Below are positions 1-5,938 of a DNA stretch of 22,329 nt, piece after piece (the stretch's first letter is position 1; the number at the start of each line of letters is the position of its first letter). A model generated the notes under the pieces. That model was not told where the DNA came from. It ran no database searches and worked only from the letters and a program-made list of their open reading frames with translations. Both the position numbers and the translations under genes were made by a program. Location of the stretch: positions 1 through 22,329 of the IMG/VR virus record IMGVR_UViG_3300030329_001963. One strand, 5' to 3'. This DNA is from a virus.

Positions 1-102
1 TTTGACGAATTAAATAATTACGTCAATGTTATAGCTAACAGATTGACTGAATTAGAGAAATTAAAAATGCGTTGTGAGGAAGTTAATCATCCTCCTACCT
101 AA
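1..102 (+). CDS. C-terminal end of an unknown protein, cut by the window edge
   Basis: An open frame enters from the left edge and ends at TAA 100-102. The 33 visible residues are helical and charged (LTELEKLKMRCEE), consistent with a coiled coil. The same frame stays open for 27 more codons beyond the stop, to TAA 184-186, and the downstream part (EETKAEQLNQWFDHKTDDLP) reads like ordinary protein but has no start codon of its own. The gene may therefore be broken by a nonsense change, or read through. Function not recognised. The start lies outside the window. Confidence 0.4.
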   Translation, partial: FDELNNYVNVIANRLTELEKLKMRCEEVNHPPT

Positions 103-245
103 GAAGAAACAAAAGCAGAACAACTTAATCAGTGGTTTGATCACAAAACCGACGATCTACCAAAACTTGATAAAGGGGGTGGCTAAAGGTAGCAATAGGT
201 ATTATAATTGAGATAAGCCCGAGAGGGCTCCTTCGCTAAAGTCTT

Positions 246-419
246 ATGAATCTTCAAGAAGAAATTTCTACAGTAAAAAAATCTCTAAAGCAAGCTCAAG
301 ATGATTATGCTCATGCTTTTGCTGCTGGGGATCTTTCTACTATTCCTGTTAAAAAAAGAAAAGTTGCCAAGCTCACTAGAGAATTTGGCAAGCTAATCAA
401 GCAGAGGTTAGCAAAATGA
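246..419 (+). CDS. Small basic helical protein, 57 aa
   Basis: A 57-codon ORF beginning ATG at 246 (MNLQEEISTVKKSLKQAQDD) with a helical N-terminal half and a lysine/arginine-rich C-terminal half (VKKRKVAKLTREFGKLIKQR). There are no Cys residues and no membrane segment. Its TGA (417-419) overlaps the ATG of the next gene (416-418), so the two are probably translationally coupled. It opens the plus-strand operon. The sequence does not reveal a function; the basic tail would fit nucleic-acid binding, which is inference only. Confidence 0.6.
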   Translation: MNLQEEISTVKKSLKQAQDDYAHAFAAGDLSTIPVKKRKVAKLTREFGKLIKQRLAK

Positions 420-556
420 AAAACCTCTCAACAATCACACTTTCTATTCTTTTCGGTGGTCTTCTTTATTGGGGGTTAACAACCTCTTTAGAAGATATGA
501 CCAGAACAGACTGTGAAATACATCAAATTGAAAAAGCTTGCGAACAACTTAAATGA
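416..556 (+). CDS. Small single-pass membrane protein, 46 aa
   Basis: A 46-codon ORF overlapping its neighbours by ATGA at both ends (416-419 and 553-556). Residues about 4-22 (LSTITLSILFGGLLYWGLT) form one hydrophobic segment behind a Lys, predicting a membrane anchor with a short acidic C-terminal tail holding two Cys (C33, C42). The perfect 4-nt overlaps on both sides are the main evidence that it is real. Function not recognised. It sits just upstream of the recombination nuclease, so it is probably expressed early. Confidence 0.6.
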   Translation: MKNLSTITLSILFGGLLYWGLTTSLEDMTRTDCEIHQIEKACEQLK

Positions 557-1353
557 CTAAAGGTACTGCTGTGATTCCTAATGCTGTTTATCATGCTGAC
601 CCAGCATATAGTTCATCAGATCTTAAGTTAATTACTAACACTTGTCCTGATGCCTTCTATAAAACTAAATATGAAGGCCAGAAAAAAGATCATGCACCTG
701 CATTAAAAAAAGCTTTCAGAGATGGTGAGCTTTGTCATGCTTTCACACTTGAACCTGAAAGAGCAAAAAAAGACTACGCAGTTTGTGCTAATAGATCCAC
801 AACAGAAGGGAAAAAACAAGCTGTTCAGATGAAAAAAGATGGCATTGAGGCCATCACTAATACTGAGCTTGAATTAGCTACAAACGTCAGTCAAGCAGTT
901 TTAAATCATTCAGTTGCCTTTGAACTTCTATCAGAAGGACAACCAGAATTAAGTTTTTGGGCTGATGATCCAATAACAGGTCTTTGCTGTAAAGCACGAC
1001 CAGATTGGCTTAGAAAAGATGGCACGATTGTTGATTTAAAAACAACAGGTGATAAAGGAGCAAAGCCGTCTGCCTTTAGCAAGACAGCAGCCAACCTTCT
1101 TTATCATCTTCAAGCTGCCCATTATTTAGAAGTAACAAAAGCAAAACGCTTTGTTTTTCTTGTCGTTGAAAAAGTTTTTCCTTTTTCAGTCGGCATTTAT
1201 GAATTAGATGAAGCAGCATTAAAAGAAGGTTTTCGCCTTCGAAATAATGCTTTGGCATTAATTAAATCTTGTCATCAAAAGGGTAAGTGGCCTACTTACA
1301 CCGATGAAATCACCTCGCTTAGTTTTCCAAACTGGGCTTTTACTTCTCATTAA
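553..1353 (+). CDS. RecE-like PD-(D/E)XK exonuclease (DUF3799 type)
   Basis: A 266-aa protein predicted to be the 5'-3' double-strand DNA exonuclease of a phage recombination pair, resecting ends to give 3' single strands for the annealing protein encoded next. Visible motifs are the N-terminal YSSSDLK segment, G58-E-L-C-H62 with the following LEP (typical of the family's first helices), ARPDW with D151, the PD-(D/E)XK signature D161-L-K163 in IVDLKTT, and the Q187-A-A-H-Y191 motif on the helix after it. Length fits phage RecE/DUF3799 nucleases, which are much shorter than E. coli RecE. The start ATG at 553 overlaps the upstream TGA. The annealase gene begins 2 nt after the stop. Confidence 0.88.
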   Translation: MTKGTAVIPNAVYHADPAYSSSDLKLITNTCPDAFYKTKYEGQKKDHAPALKKAFRDGELCHAFTLEPERAKKDYAVCANRSTTEGKKQAVQMKKDGIEAITNTELELATNVSQAVLNHSVAFELLSEGQPELSFWADDPITGLCCKARPDWLRKDGTIVDLKTTGDKGAKPSAFSKTAANLLYHLQAAHYLEVTKAKRFVFLVVEKVFPFSVGIYELDEAALKEGFRLRNNALALIKSCHQKGKWPTYTDEITSLSFPNWAFTSH

Positions 1354-1355
1354 AA

Positions 1356-2018
1356 ATGGAATCTATTTCACCTAAAAAAGAGTTGTTCCAAGCTCTACAA
1401 AAAGTTCAAGCAGAAATGCCTTCTTTGAAAAAAAGCAAAGAAGGTTTCAACTATAAATACACACCACTAGAAGAAATGCTTTCAGTAATTCAACCTGTAT
1501 TACATAAAAATGGGTTGATGTTAATTCAACCGCAAGAAGTCAGTGAACATGGTCAAACAACAATTCTTACTTGTCTGATTCATGTAGAAACAGGTCAGCA
1601 ATTACCAAGTAGGTTGCCAATTTATCTTCCAGAAAATATGGGTAACAAACCAATGTTTGCTTGGGGTGGGGCACTTACTTACGCAAGAAGATATGCCATA
1701 AAAATGATTCTTGGGATTGAGCCTGACATGGATACAAATACAGAAGATCCTGATGAATTAATTAAACATCAAATGAAGAAAACAGCTCAAGGAAAACAAT
1801 CAAATCCAGCTAAAAGAGCAGCACTAAAACCAACCAATGCTTCTGTTGCTGTCTTAGCAGCACAAGCAATTAGAAAAGCAAAAACAACTGAAGAATTATT
1901 TAGTCATAAAAAAAATGTAATGACTAGACATGCAGAAGGTCGTTTAACTGCTGATGATCAAAAAGGATTGATTGATTTGATTAATCAATGCGAATTGAAA
2001 TTAAAAAGTAAAAAGTAA
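1356..2018 (+). CDS. erf: ERF-family single-strand annealing protein
   Basis: A 220-aa protein of the ERF superfamily. These proteins bind the 3' strands made by the partner exonuclease and pair them with complementary DNA. The diagnostic features are YKYTPLEEMLSVIQPVLHKNG near residues 33-53, a central strand region with HVETG, and the core motif G104-G-A-L-T-Y-A-R-R-Y113 followed by LGIEPDMDTNTED (119-131), which matches the family's GxxxTYxRRY...DxD block. Residues after about 140 are Lys-rich and variable, with a possible small helical C-terminal domain at about 160-215. The exonuclease-annealase-SSB-like order is the classic phage recombination module. Confidence 0.9.
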   Translation: MESISPKKELFQALQKVQAEMPSLKKSKEGFNYKYTPLEEMLSVIQPVLHKNGLMLIQPQEVSEHGQTTILTCLIHVETGQQLPSRLPIYLPENMGNKPMFAWGGALTYARRYAIKMILGIEPDMDTNTEDPDELIKHQMKKTAQGKQSNPAKRAALKPTNASVAVLAAQAIRKAKTTEELFSHKKNVMTRHAEGRLTADDQKGLIDLINQCELKLKSKK

Positions 2019-2020
2019 TT

Positions 2021-2290
2021 ATGAACAAAAAAACTCCCATGATTCAAATCCTTGCTAACTACATGATTTCACAAGATGAGCGTGGCTTCTGGCACATGAG
2101 CAAAGTGATCCATGATGACAAAGGGGAAGCAGATGTCGAAATGATTTGTGAAGAGGTTGAAATCTTTGATCTCTTTAAACAAATACATGAGCAACATCTT
2201 CTGAATCATCACGAATACTTTTCACAGAAAAGAATGAAAGAAGACGAAAAAGAGTTTGGCTTATGTGATGAAAGAGGGAGGCCGCTTTAA
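2021..2290 (+). CDS. Unknown acidic protein, 89 aa
   Basis: An 89-aa protein starting 2 nt after the annealase stop and ending directly against the next ATG. It is rich in Glu/Asp, His and Met, with segments such as ISQDERGFWHMSKVIHDDKG and FKQIHEQHLLNHHEYF. No membrane segment, signal or recognised motif is visible. It lies inside the recombination operon, so it may modulate nuclease or annealase, but the sequence does not show this. Confidence 0.7.
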   Translation: MNKKTPMIQILANYMISQDERGFWHMSKVIHDDKGEADVEMICEEVEIFDLFKQIHEQHLLNHHEYFSQKRMKEDEKEFGLCDERGRPL

Positions 2291-2521
2291 ATGGAAGAAC
2301 CTTTTTTAACAACAGAACAACTTGCCGAAAGATACGGCATTAAACCTGTCACCGTTAAACGGTGGCGAAGGGACACTAGAGCAGGAAAGCCTATTGGTCC
2401 TAATTGGTACGAACTCCCAATTATGGCCGTAGCTAAAAATGCTCCTAGAGTTCGTTACCCTCTCGCTCAAGTTCTTGCTTGGGAAGAAACAAATTCAATT
2501 ACACCTATTAATCATTTTTAA
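2291..2521 (+). CDS. Excisionase/MerR-like helix-turn-helix protein, 76 aa
   Basis: A 76-aa DNA-binding protein of the HTH_17/excisionase type. The N-terminal helix-turn-helix LTTEQLAERYGIKPVTVKRW (about residues 6-25) is followed by basic RRDTRAGKPIGP and a wing ending RVRYPLAQVLAWEE, the usual form in which residues after the wing define the second helix. It starts immediately after the upstream stop with no gap. Proteins of this size and fold act as recombination directionality factors or phage regulators. No integrase is in the window, so an Xis role is only an inference. Confidence 0.75.
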   Translation: MEEPFLTTEQLAERYGIKPVTVKRWRRDTRAGKPIGPNWYELPIMAVAKNAPRVRYPLAQVLAWEETNSITPINHF

Positions 2522-2523
2522 TC

Positions 2524-2847
2524 ATGCCTTTTAACGCTGCACTTCCAAAACAAATTAAATGGTCAGTTAATGACAATCGTTTTGAAGATAAAGATAAAAA
2601 TCCTAAAAGCTTGAGCCTTTTTATTCCTAAAGAATCAATTGGTGCTTTTTGTAATCACATCATGAATATGGTAGATGATCCTGACCTTATAAAAACAGGC
2701 AAAGTTTATAATTTTGATACTCAATCAAATGAAGAGGTTGAAGGGATTTATATCAATGGCAAAGGAAAAATTAGTCAAGATGAATCTGGAGCATTTGGAA
2801 GTATTAATCCTCAAAAGATTGATGTTATTGATGAACCAGCATTTTAA
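2524..2847 (+). CDS. Probable single-stranded-DNA-binding-like protein, 107 aa
   Basis: A 107-aa protein with a strand-rich core (KQIKWSVNDNRFEDK, LSLFIPKESIGAFCNHI, EEVEGIYINGKGK) and an acidic C-terminus ending IDVIDEPAF. Bacterial and phage SSBs end in an acidic tip closing with a hydrophobic Pro-Phe-type terminus that recruits repair partners; the DEPAF end and the position after the exonuclease and annealase make a phage SSB the best guess. No clear OB-fold signature can be read by eye. It begins 2 nt after the HTH gene. It could instead be an unrelated DNA-metabolism accessory protein. Confidence 0.6.
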   Translation: MPFNAALPKQIKWSVNDNRFEDKDKNPKSLSLFIPKESIGAFCNHIMNMVDDPDLIKTGKVYNFDTQSNEEVEGIYINGKGKISQDESGAFGSINPQKIDVIDEPAF

Positions 2848-2859
2848 GGTTACTTTCTA

Positions 2860-3771
2860 ATGTCAAATTCACCTCATTTTTCTCGTTATAGAGGACGACT
2901 TTTATCCAAAAAACAAATTGAATTTTATAACAAAAGAGTGTCTCCTTATGGGTATTACCCATGGAGACAGCTTGCAAAAGAAATATTTGCTGAACATTTT
3001 GATGATTCAAGAAAAGATCATTTACTTCTTTCTAAGACGCCAAGTGTTATTGCAAATAAAGCATTTTTAAATGCTCCTGTTTTCTTTCTAACAGATGAAT
3101 TATGCAAAGCTTTTATAAAAACTAAGTTCACGAGGATTAAAATCGAGGAAAAGCCAAAAGTTATTGCTCCATATTTTATTCTTATGCAATCTACAAATAT
3201 AAATAATATAAATTATTCTTTCATAGACCAAAGTGAAAAAAAAGTAGATGTGTCGATGAGTTTTTCTTATCAATGTAACAAGACTAAAAATAGAGGTACA
3301 TATTTAAATACATTCTTTAATTGGAATGAATTTCAAAACTCACTTAATGATTCTGATGAGCTATTAACAAACTTTAAAATTGATAAAAGCAATAAAGAAC
3401 AAACAAGATTAATGAATACTATATTTAATCAAAAAAGCATACTTGTAAATTTCATTTTATTATTAAATACTCAACCAGATATTTTAACTGAAGAATACAT
3501 ACCCAATTCAACCTTACAAGGTAAAAAATCATTCAAACCAAGCAATCAAGAGTTAAAATCTTTAATTACTTGGGTAGGAAAAGATTTTACTCAACGGATA
3601 ATAAAAACAAAACCAAAGACAGATGAAATATTAGAAAAGAATACAGGTAAACCTAAAAGATCACATTGGAGGCGAGGTCATTGGCATACCATTTTGCAAG
3701 GACCAAAACGTAAACAAAGAAAAATGAAATGGTTTCAACCTGCCTTTATTGTGGGGAACTGTAAAAAATGA
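2860..3771 (+). CDS. AcrVA2-like protein (anti-CRISPR family homologue), 303 aa
   Basis: A 303-aa protein whose C-terminus (about 267-300) contains SHWRRGHWHTILQG followed by RKMKWFQPAFIVG. From memory, the anti-CRISPR AcrVA2 of Moraxella bovoculi elements (about 320 aa) ends with a closely matching block: RRGHWH, QG, then a basic stretch and W-x-Q-P-A-x-x-V. The internal VNFILLLNTQPDI (about 197-209) also resembles an AcrVA2 segment ending in PDI. AcrVA2 binds the nascent N-terminus of Cas12a and causes loss of its mRNA. Relatives occur on many mobile elements in hosts without Cas12a, so the target here is unknown. The N-terminal 150 residues are divergent. Base composition is more AT-rich than its neighbours. 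The gene starts 12 nt after the SSB-like gene. Confidence 0.65.
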   Translation: MSNSPHFSRYRGRLLSKKQIEFYNKRVSPYGYYPWRQLAKEIFAEHFDDSRKDHLLLSKTPSVIANKAFLNAPVFFLTDELCKAFIKTKFTRIKIEEKPKVIAPYFILMQSTNINNINYSFIDQSEKKVDVSMSFSYQCNKTKNRGTYLNTFFNWNEFQNSLNDSDELLTNFKIDKSNKEQTRLMNTIFNQKSILVNFILLLNTQPDILTEEYIPNSTLQGKKSFKPSNQELKSLITWVGKDFTQRIIKTKPKTDEILEKNTGKPKRSHWRRGHWHTILQGPKRKQRKMKWFQPAFIVGNCKK

Positions 3772-3783
3772 CCACAAAAACAA

Positions 3784-3789
3784 AGGAGG
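3784..3789 (+). promoter_or_regulatory. Perfect Shine-Dalgarno that sets the start at 3797
   Basis: AGGAGG lies 7 nt before the ATG at 3797. It decides between this ATG and an in-frame ATG at 3749 inside the preceding gene. Most genes in this operon have no such site and rely on tight stop-start spacing, so this gene appears to be translated independently and strongly. Confidence 0.8.
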
Positions 3790-3796
3790 AAGCCTC

Positions 3797-4012
3797 ATGA
3801 AAAAGAAAAAACAACTTGATAATTCTGCCAATTTCTATGAACTTGAAATGAATTATCCGTTACTTTCTTACGGAACAAGTGGATGTATTAACTGGGATTC
3901 TCACAAAGGTAAACCAGAAATGATTGCAGGCTCAGTTAAATACTTGATCAATAAAAGATTTCCTGAATTTCATTGGATTATTGAGGTCAACGACCCAAGA
4001 CAACCTAAATAA
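3797..4012 (+). CDS. Unknown small protein with strong RBS, 71 aa
   Basis: A 71-aa protein (MKKKKQLDNSANFYELEMNY...) downstream of the AcrVA2-like gene. The start at 3797 is chosen because of the consensus AGGAGG upstream; an earlier ATG at 3749 would overlap the previous gene and add 16 residues. The protein has a basic N-terminus, a middle with YGTSGCINWDSHKGKPE, and a final IIEVNDPRQPK. No known motif is recognised. Its strong ribosome site and place directly after a possible counter-defence gene make it a candidate for a related early function, by inference only. Confidence 0.65.
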   Translation: MKKKKQLDNSANFYELEMNYPLLSYGTSGCINWDSHKGKPEMIAGSVKYLINKRFPEFHWIIEVNDPRQPK

Positions 4013-4014
4013 AA

Positions 4015-4230
4015 ATGAATAAAACTTATTGCTCTTGCCCTAAGTGCAATCAACCTAGAACTAGAGTTGTATTAACTAAACGCACAAAAGATGGAGTAAC
4101 TATTCGGAGAAGATGTTGTATTAATTGTGAACACCGTTGGTACTCTGTTCAGTATCCAGAAGTTGCTGTAAAAGACGAGGAGGTTAAGTGGATTAAAACA
4201 GGATCTAAGGCAGAATTTAAGCCTTCATAA
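4015..4230 (+). CDS. Zinc-ribbon protein, 71 aa
   Basis: A 71-aa protein with two Cys pairs forming a zinc ribbon: C8-P-K-C11 in the first knuckle and C35-I-N-C38 in the second, separated by a basic strand pair (RTRVVLTKRTKDGVTIRRR). The arrangement resembles the N-terminal ribbon of NrdR and other small transcription-linked ribbons (CPxC...RRRxCxxCxxRW). The C-terminal 28 residues are charged and featureless. It starts 2 nt after the previous stop and ends inside the tail of the opposite-strand gene at 4225. A role in DNA binding or transcription control is likely for the fold but not shown. Confidence 0.7.
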   Translation: MNKTYCSCPKCNQPRTRVVLTKRTKDGVTIRRRCCINCEHRWYSVQYPEVAVKDEEVKWIKTGSKAEFKPS

Positions 4231-4515
4231 ATCAAGAATTTTTCTTAGCCAATTTTTAAATGTAGGTTGTCTTACAGGATTCTCTAAACAAGCAATTTTA
4301 GCCTTACATCTTGCTATTTCAGTTAAACAATTAGCAATAAATTGTGCTTGATGAAAATGATTTCTTTCTACTGCTTCGCAATGTCTTTCTAATTGTTCTC
4401 TGGATGCACCTTCAGTGAACCATCTAATTTTTTTTTCTAGTTCTAATTCTTCCTCAACTGTTGGTGGTTTCATTAAAGAATCTAACAAAATAAATTGTTT
4501 ATCCAAGTTCTCCAT
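4225..4515 (-). CDS. Unknown helical protein, 96 aa
   Basis: A 96-aa, largely helical protein (SLMKPPTVEEELELEKKI, then REQLERHCEAVERNHFHQAQ) with four Cys and a basic end (FKNWLRKILDL). It converges on the zinc-ribbon gene and overlaps its last 6 nt, leaving no room for a terminator between the strands. Its start overlaps the stop of the upstream minus-strand gene by 17 nt. It vaguely recalls small proteins in picocyanobacteria and their phages, but I cannot name a family. Confidence 0.65.
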   Translation of the reverse strand: MENLDKQFILLDSLMKPPTVEEELELEKKIRWFTEGASREQLERHCEAVERNHFHQAQFIANCLTEIARCKAKIACLENPVRQPTFKNWLRKILDL

Positions 4516-4663
4516 CTAATTCTTTCCTTTTAGCTGCTAATCCAGTGTAGACACCGTGGAAAGGACTGTCAGGTAAATGACGACCATCAAGAACATATAA
4601 TCGCTCCATTTCCATCATTCTTTGCTTATCTTCCTCTAACCATTTTGAATCGTAATTTGTCAT
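4499..4663 (-). CDS. Small charged protein, 54 aa
   Basis: A 54-codon minus-strand ORF (MTNYDSKWLEEDKQRMMEME...). AGGA sits 7 nt before the ATG, and the ATG (4663-4661) overlaps the TGA of the preceding gene in an ATGA. Its TAA at 4501-4499 lies inside the next gene. The sequence contains LDGRHLPDSPFHGVYTGLAA and a Lys/Glu-rich end. No known domain. The overlap pattern and RBS support it as a real middle gene of a three-gene minus-strand cluster. Confidence 0.6.
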   Translation of the reverse strand: MTNYDSKWLEEDKQRMMEMERLYVLDGRHLPDSPFHGVYTGLAAKRKELDGELG

Positions 4664-4845
4664 TGTAAATTCCTATTAGATTTAGGGTATAATCTTGACT
4701 GAAGAAAGTTAACAGCCTCATCATCTAATGTATTTGTAGTTTGTTTTGCTGCTGCTTTCAATAGGTCAAGTACCAGTTTTTTACCTGCTTCACTACGCAA
4801 AAAAGCATAAAGGAGTGGAAGCAACGGTTTAAATAGTTTTCTCAT
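4660..4845 (-). CDS. Small membrane-associated protein, 61 aa
   Basis: A 61-aa protein starting at ATG 4845 (MRKLFKPLLPLLYAFLRSEA). A TTG seven codons upstream (4866) would extend it but has no better ribosome site. The N-terminus has a short hydrophobic/amphipathic stretch, followed by AGKKLVLDLLKAAAKQTTNT and an acidic DDEAVNFLQ. Phages often carry such small proteins near lysis or membrane genes, but no family can be assigned. It is coupled to the next gene by ATGA. Confidence 0.55.
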   Translation of the reverse strand: MRKLFKPLLPLLYAFLRSEAGKKLVLDLLKAAAKQTTNTLDDEAVNFLQSRLYPKSNRNLQ

Positions 4846-4866
4846 AATTAGACTTACTCTTTTCAA

Positions 4867-4917
4867 TCTTATATATAACCGCTACATTTGGCTTGGTGAT
4901 CCCCATACACCAGACAT
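4867..4917 (-). promoter_or_regulatory. Possible promoter/operator of the minus-strand micro-operon
   Basis: On the minus strand, TATATATAAG just before the 4845 start resembles a -10 element, though no good -35 box is seen at the usual distance. A TGGTG/CACCA inverted repeat (4894-4898 and 4908-4912, 9-nt spacer) lies upstream and could be an operator half-site pair. Both signals are weak. Confidence 0.25.
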
Positions 4918-4960
4918 AACCTCCCTAGAAGTGCATTTTAAAGGGAGGTTTTGTTGTCTT
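4918..4960 (+). terminator. Rho-independent terminator, plus strand
   Basis: A 9-bp perfect stem, AACCTCCCT (4918-4926) pairing with AGGGAGGTT (4942-4950), with a 15-nt loop, followed by a T-rich tail (ttgttgtctttg). The T tract is only on the plus side. The nearest plus-strand genes end at 4230, so transcripts of the recombination operon would run antisense through the three minus-strand genes before stopping here. Confidence 0.7.
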
Positions 4961-4985
4961 TGCCACTCACTAAGTTAGCAGGATT

Positions 4986-5096
4986 ATGGAACCAAAAACC
5001 ATTGTATGTTTTTGTGAACATTGCCTCGAAATTAGAAGACAGGTTGAGAGAGCTTACCTATTGAACAACAAAAAAGAACTGGCTAAAATTAGATAG
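4986..5096 (+). CDS. Possible 36-aa Cys-rich peptide
   Basis: A short ORF between two terminators. It encodes MEPKTIVCFCEHCLEIRRQV and a charged helical end (NNKKELAKIR). The CFCEHC cluster could bind a metal. AGGA is present but only 2 nt before the ATG, which is poor spacing. The terminator at 5154 would end its transcript neatly. It may be a real microprotein or chance. Confidence 0.4.
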   Translation: MEPKTIVCFCEHCLEIRRQVERAYLLNNKKELAKIR

Positions 5097-5153
5097 CAAT
5101 TTATTAGGAGGCTGCAAGCTTAAGTATCAAACATCAGCATTAGGTATAGACAG
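5097..5153 (+). other. Non-coding stretch with an orphan Shine-Dalgarno
   Basis: The segment holds AGGAGG at about 5106-5111 but no ATG, GTG or TTG at a usable distance, then leads into the terminator hairpin. With 4867-4985 it forms the longest gene-poor part of the window. It could be the end of a small RNA or a decayed gene remnant. Confidence 0.3.
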
Positions 5154-5197
5154 AACTCCTTAGCTCTTAGAGGACGCTAGGGGGTTTTGTTTTTTCC
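5154..5197 (+). terminator. Strong rho-independent terminator, plus strand
   Basis: The stem AACTCCTTAGC (5154-5164) pairs with GCTAGGGGGTT (5176-5186) over 11 bp with two U-G wobbles and an 11-nt loop. It is followed by ttgttttttcc, a good U tract. It closes the small transcript region at 4986-5153. The hairpin also overlaps the end of a short minus-strand ORF. Confidence 0.8.
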
Positions 5198-5261
5198 AGT
5201 GTTTTACTAATATTTTTAATTCTTTTATTCTTTTTTTTGCTCTTTCTATCTGTTCCTCCAT
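5160..5261 (-). CDS. Possible 33-aa basic coiled-coil peptide
   Basis: A minus-strand ORF starting inside the end of the 62-aa membrane gene (16-nt overlap) and encoding MEEQIERAKKRIKELKILVK then HWKKQNPLASSKS. The heptad-like pattern is protein-like, and the overlap resembles that of 4499/4515. No good RBS is seen, and its 3' end lies in the terminator stem of the opposite strand, so it could be fortuitous. Confidence 0.3.
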   Translation of the reverse strand: MEEQIERAKKRIKELKILVKHWKKQNPLASSKS

Positions 5262-5434
5262 GCGTTTGGATTTCTTTTTGTTCCTTCTAATCTAGCTAGG
5301 TTCTGTTCTACTGCATTCATGCGATGAAATAGCTCTATTAGGTCTCTATGTCGTTTATTTGTGTAGTTTGAAATAACCATTAAGAGGCCAGAGATAAAAG
5401 CCCCTATCAAGGCTGCGAGTAGTTCTTGAGGCAT
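5246..5434 (-). CDS. Small membrane protein with coiled-coil tail, 62 aa
   Basis: A 62-aa protein whose first 23 residues (PQELLAALIGAFISGLLMVI...) form a membrane segment, followed by a basic patch (NKRHRDL) and a short coiled coil (NAVEQNLARLEG). AGGA is placed 6 nt before the ATG at 5434. It is transcribed divergently from the next gene, with 45 nt between starts. This architecture occurs in phage lysis accessory (holin/spanin-like) proteins, but no endolysin is adjacent and no lipobox partner is seen, so function stays open. Confidence 0.65.
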   Translation of the reverse strand: MPQELLAALIGAFISGLLMVISNYTNKRHRDLIELFHRMNAVEQNLARLEGTKRNPNAWRNR

Positions 5435-5479
5435 TTTTATCCTTTTGGAGTAATCTTAGACTATTGTTTCTAGTTTTCT

Positions 5480-5938
5480 ATGACAGAAAAACAAACTCCT
5501 GAAGCCAAGCCTAATAAAAAAGGGCCAATTGGTAAACTAAAAGATTTGGCTGAAGATAAAGAAGAACAGCTCCAAATCATAGGTGTAGCAGTGCGTTTGG
5601 GCGTTGTCATTTGGTCTGGTTTTATCGTAACTTTAAATTATATATCTATCCCAGGATACAGTTCTGAACCCAAAGATATAACTTTTCCGGCCTCTTTACT
5701 GACGGGAGCTTTGGCAAGTTTTGGTTTGGAGGGTGGCAAAAAGCGTGGTGATGGAACATATAAATCAGACGATGAAAAACCTATGAATAAAAAAGAAATA
5801 CAAGCAATGTTAAGTAAGCAGTCTGGCTCGTTCCAAACCATAAGAATTGAAACTCCTATTAAACTGGTTCCACAAGAACCAAAGATTGACCCTATTACAG
5901 GGAAAGAGATTGATTCTCAATCGGGCAAACTTACATGA
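5480..5938 (+). CDS. Cyanophage-type membrane protein, 152 aa (possible holin-like)
   Basis: A 152-aa protein with a basic N-terminus (KPNKKGPIGKLKDLAEDKEE), a hydrophobic segment at about 32-55 (IIGVAVRLGVVIWSGFIVTL), a short loop with ISIPGYSSEPKD, and a second hydrophobic segment at about 70-85 (FPASLLTGALASFGLEGGKK). A long charged soluble tail follows. The two-segment layout and the AEDKEEQLQ opening match, from memory, small membrane proteins of marine cyanophages. Two TMs with a charged tail would allow a holin role; this is inference. Its TGA overlaps the ATG of the next gene (ATGA), and no clear RBS precedes its own start. Confidence 0.6.
   Translation: MTEKQTPEAKPNKKGPIGKLKDLAEDKEEQLQIIGVAVRLGVVIWSGFIVTLNYISIPGYSSEPKDITFPASLLTGALASFGLEGGKKRGDGTYKSDDEKPMNKKEIQAMLSKQSGSFQTIRIETPIKLVPQEPKIDPITGKEIDSQSGKLT

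Noticed and set aside
100-102. Alternative genetic code with TAA as sense
   Set aside because: Many other genes in the window end cleanly at TAA, often overlapping the next start.
216-229. AGCCC-GAGA-GGGCT hairpin as a terminator
   Set aside because: Only 5 bp with no following T run; better seen as a minor leader hairpin.
906-1258. Minus-strand frames inside the exonuclease gene
   Set aside because: They are antisense to conserved nuclease motifs and have no protein-like features.
4846-4866. TTG start extending the small membrane protein by seven residues
   Set aside because: The ATG at 4845 is standard and gives a typical N-terminus; the TTG has no ribosome site.
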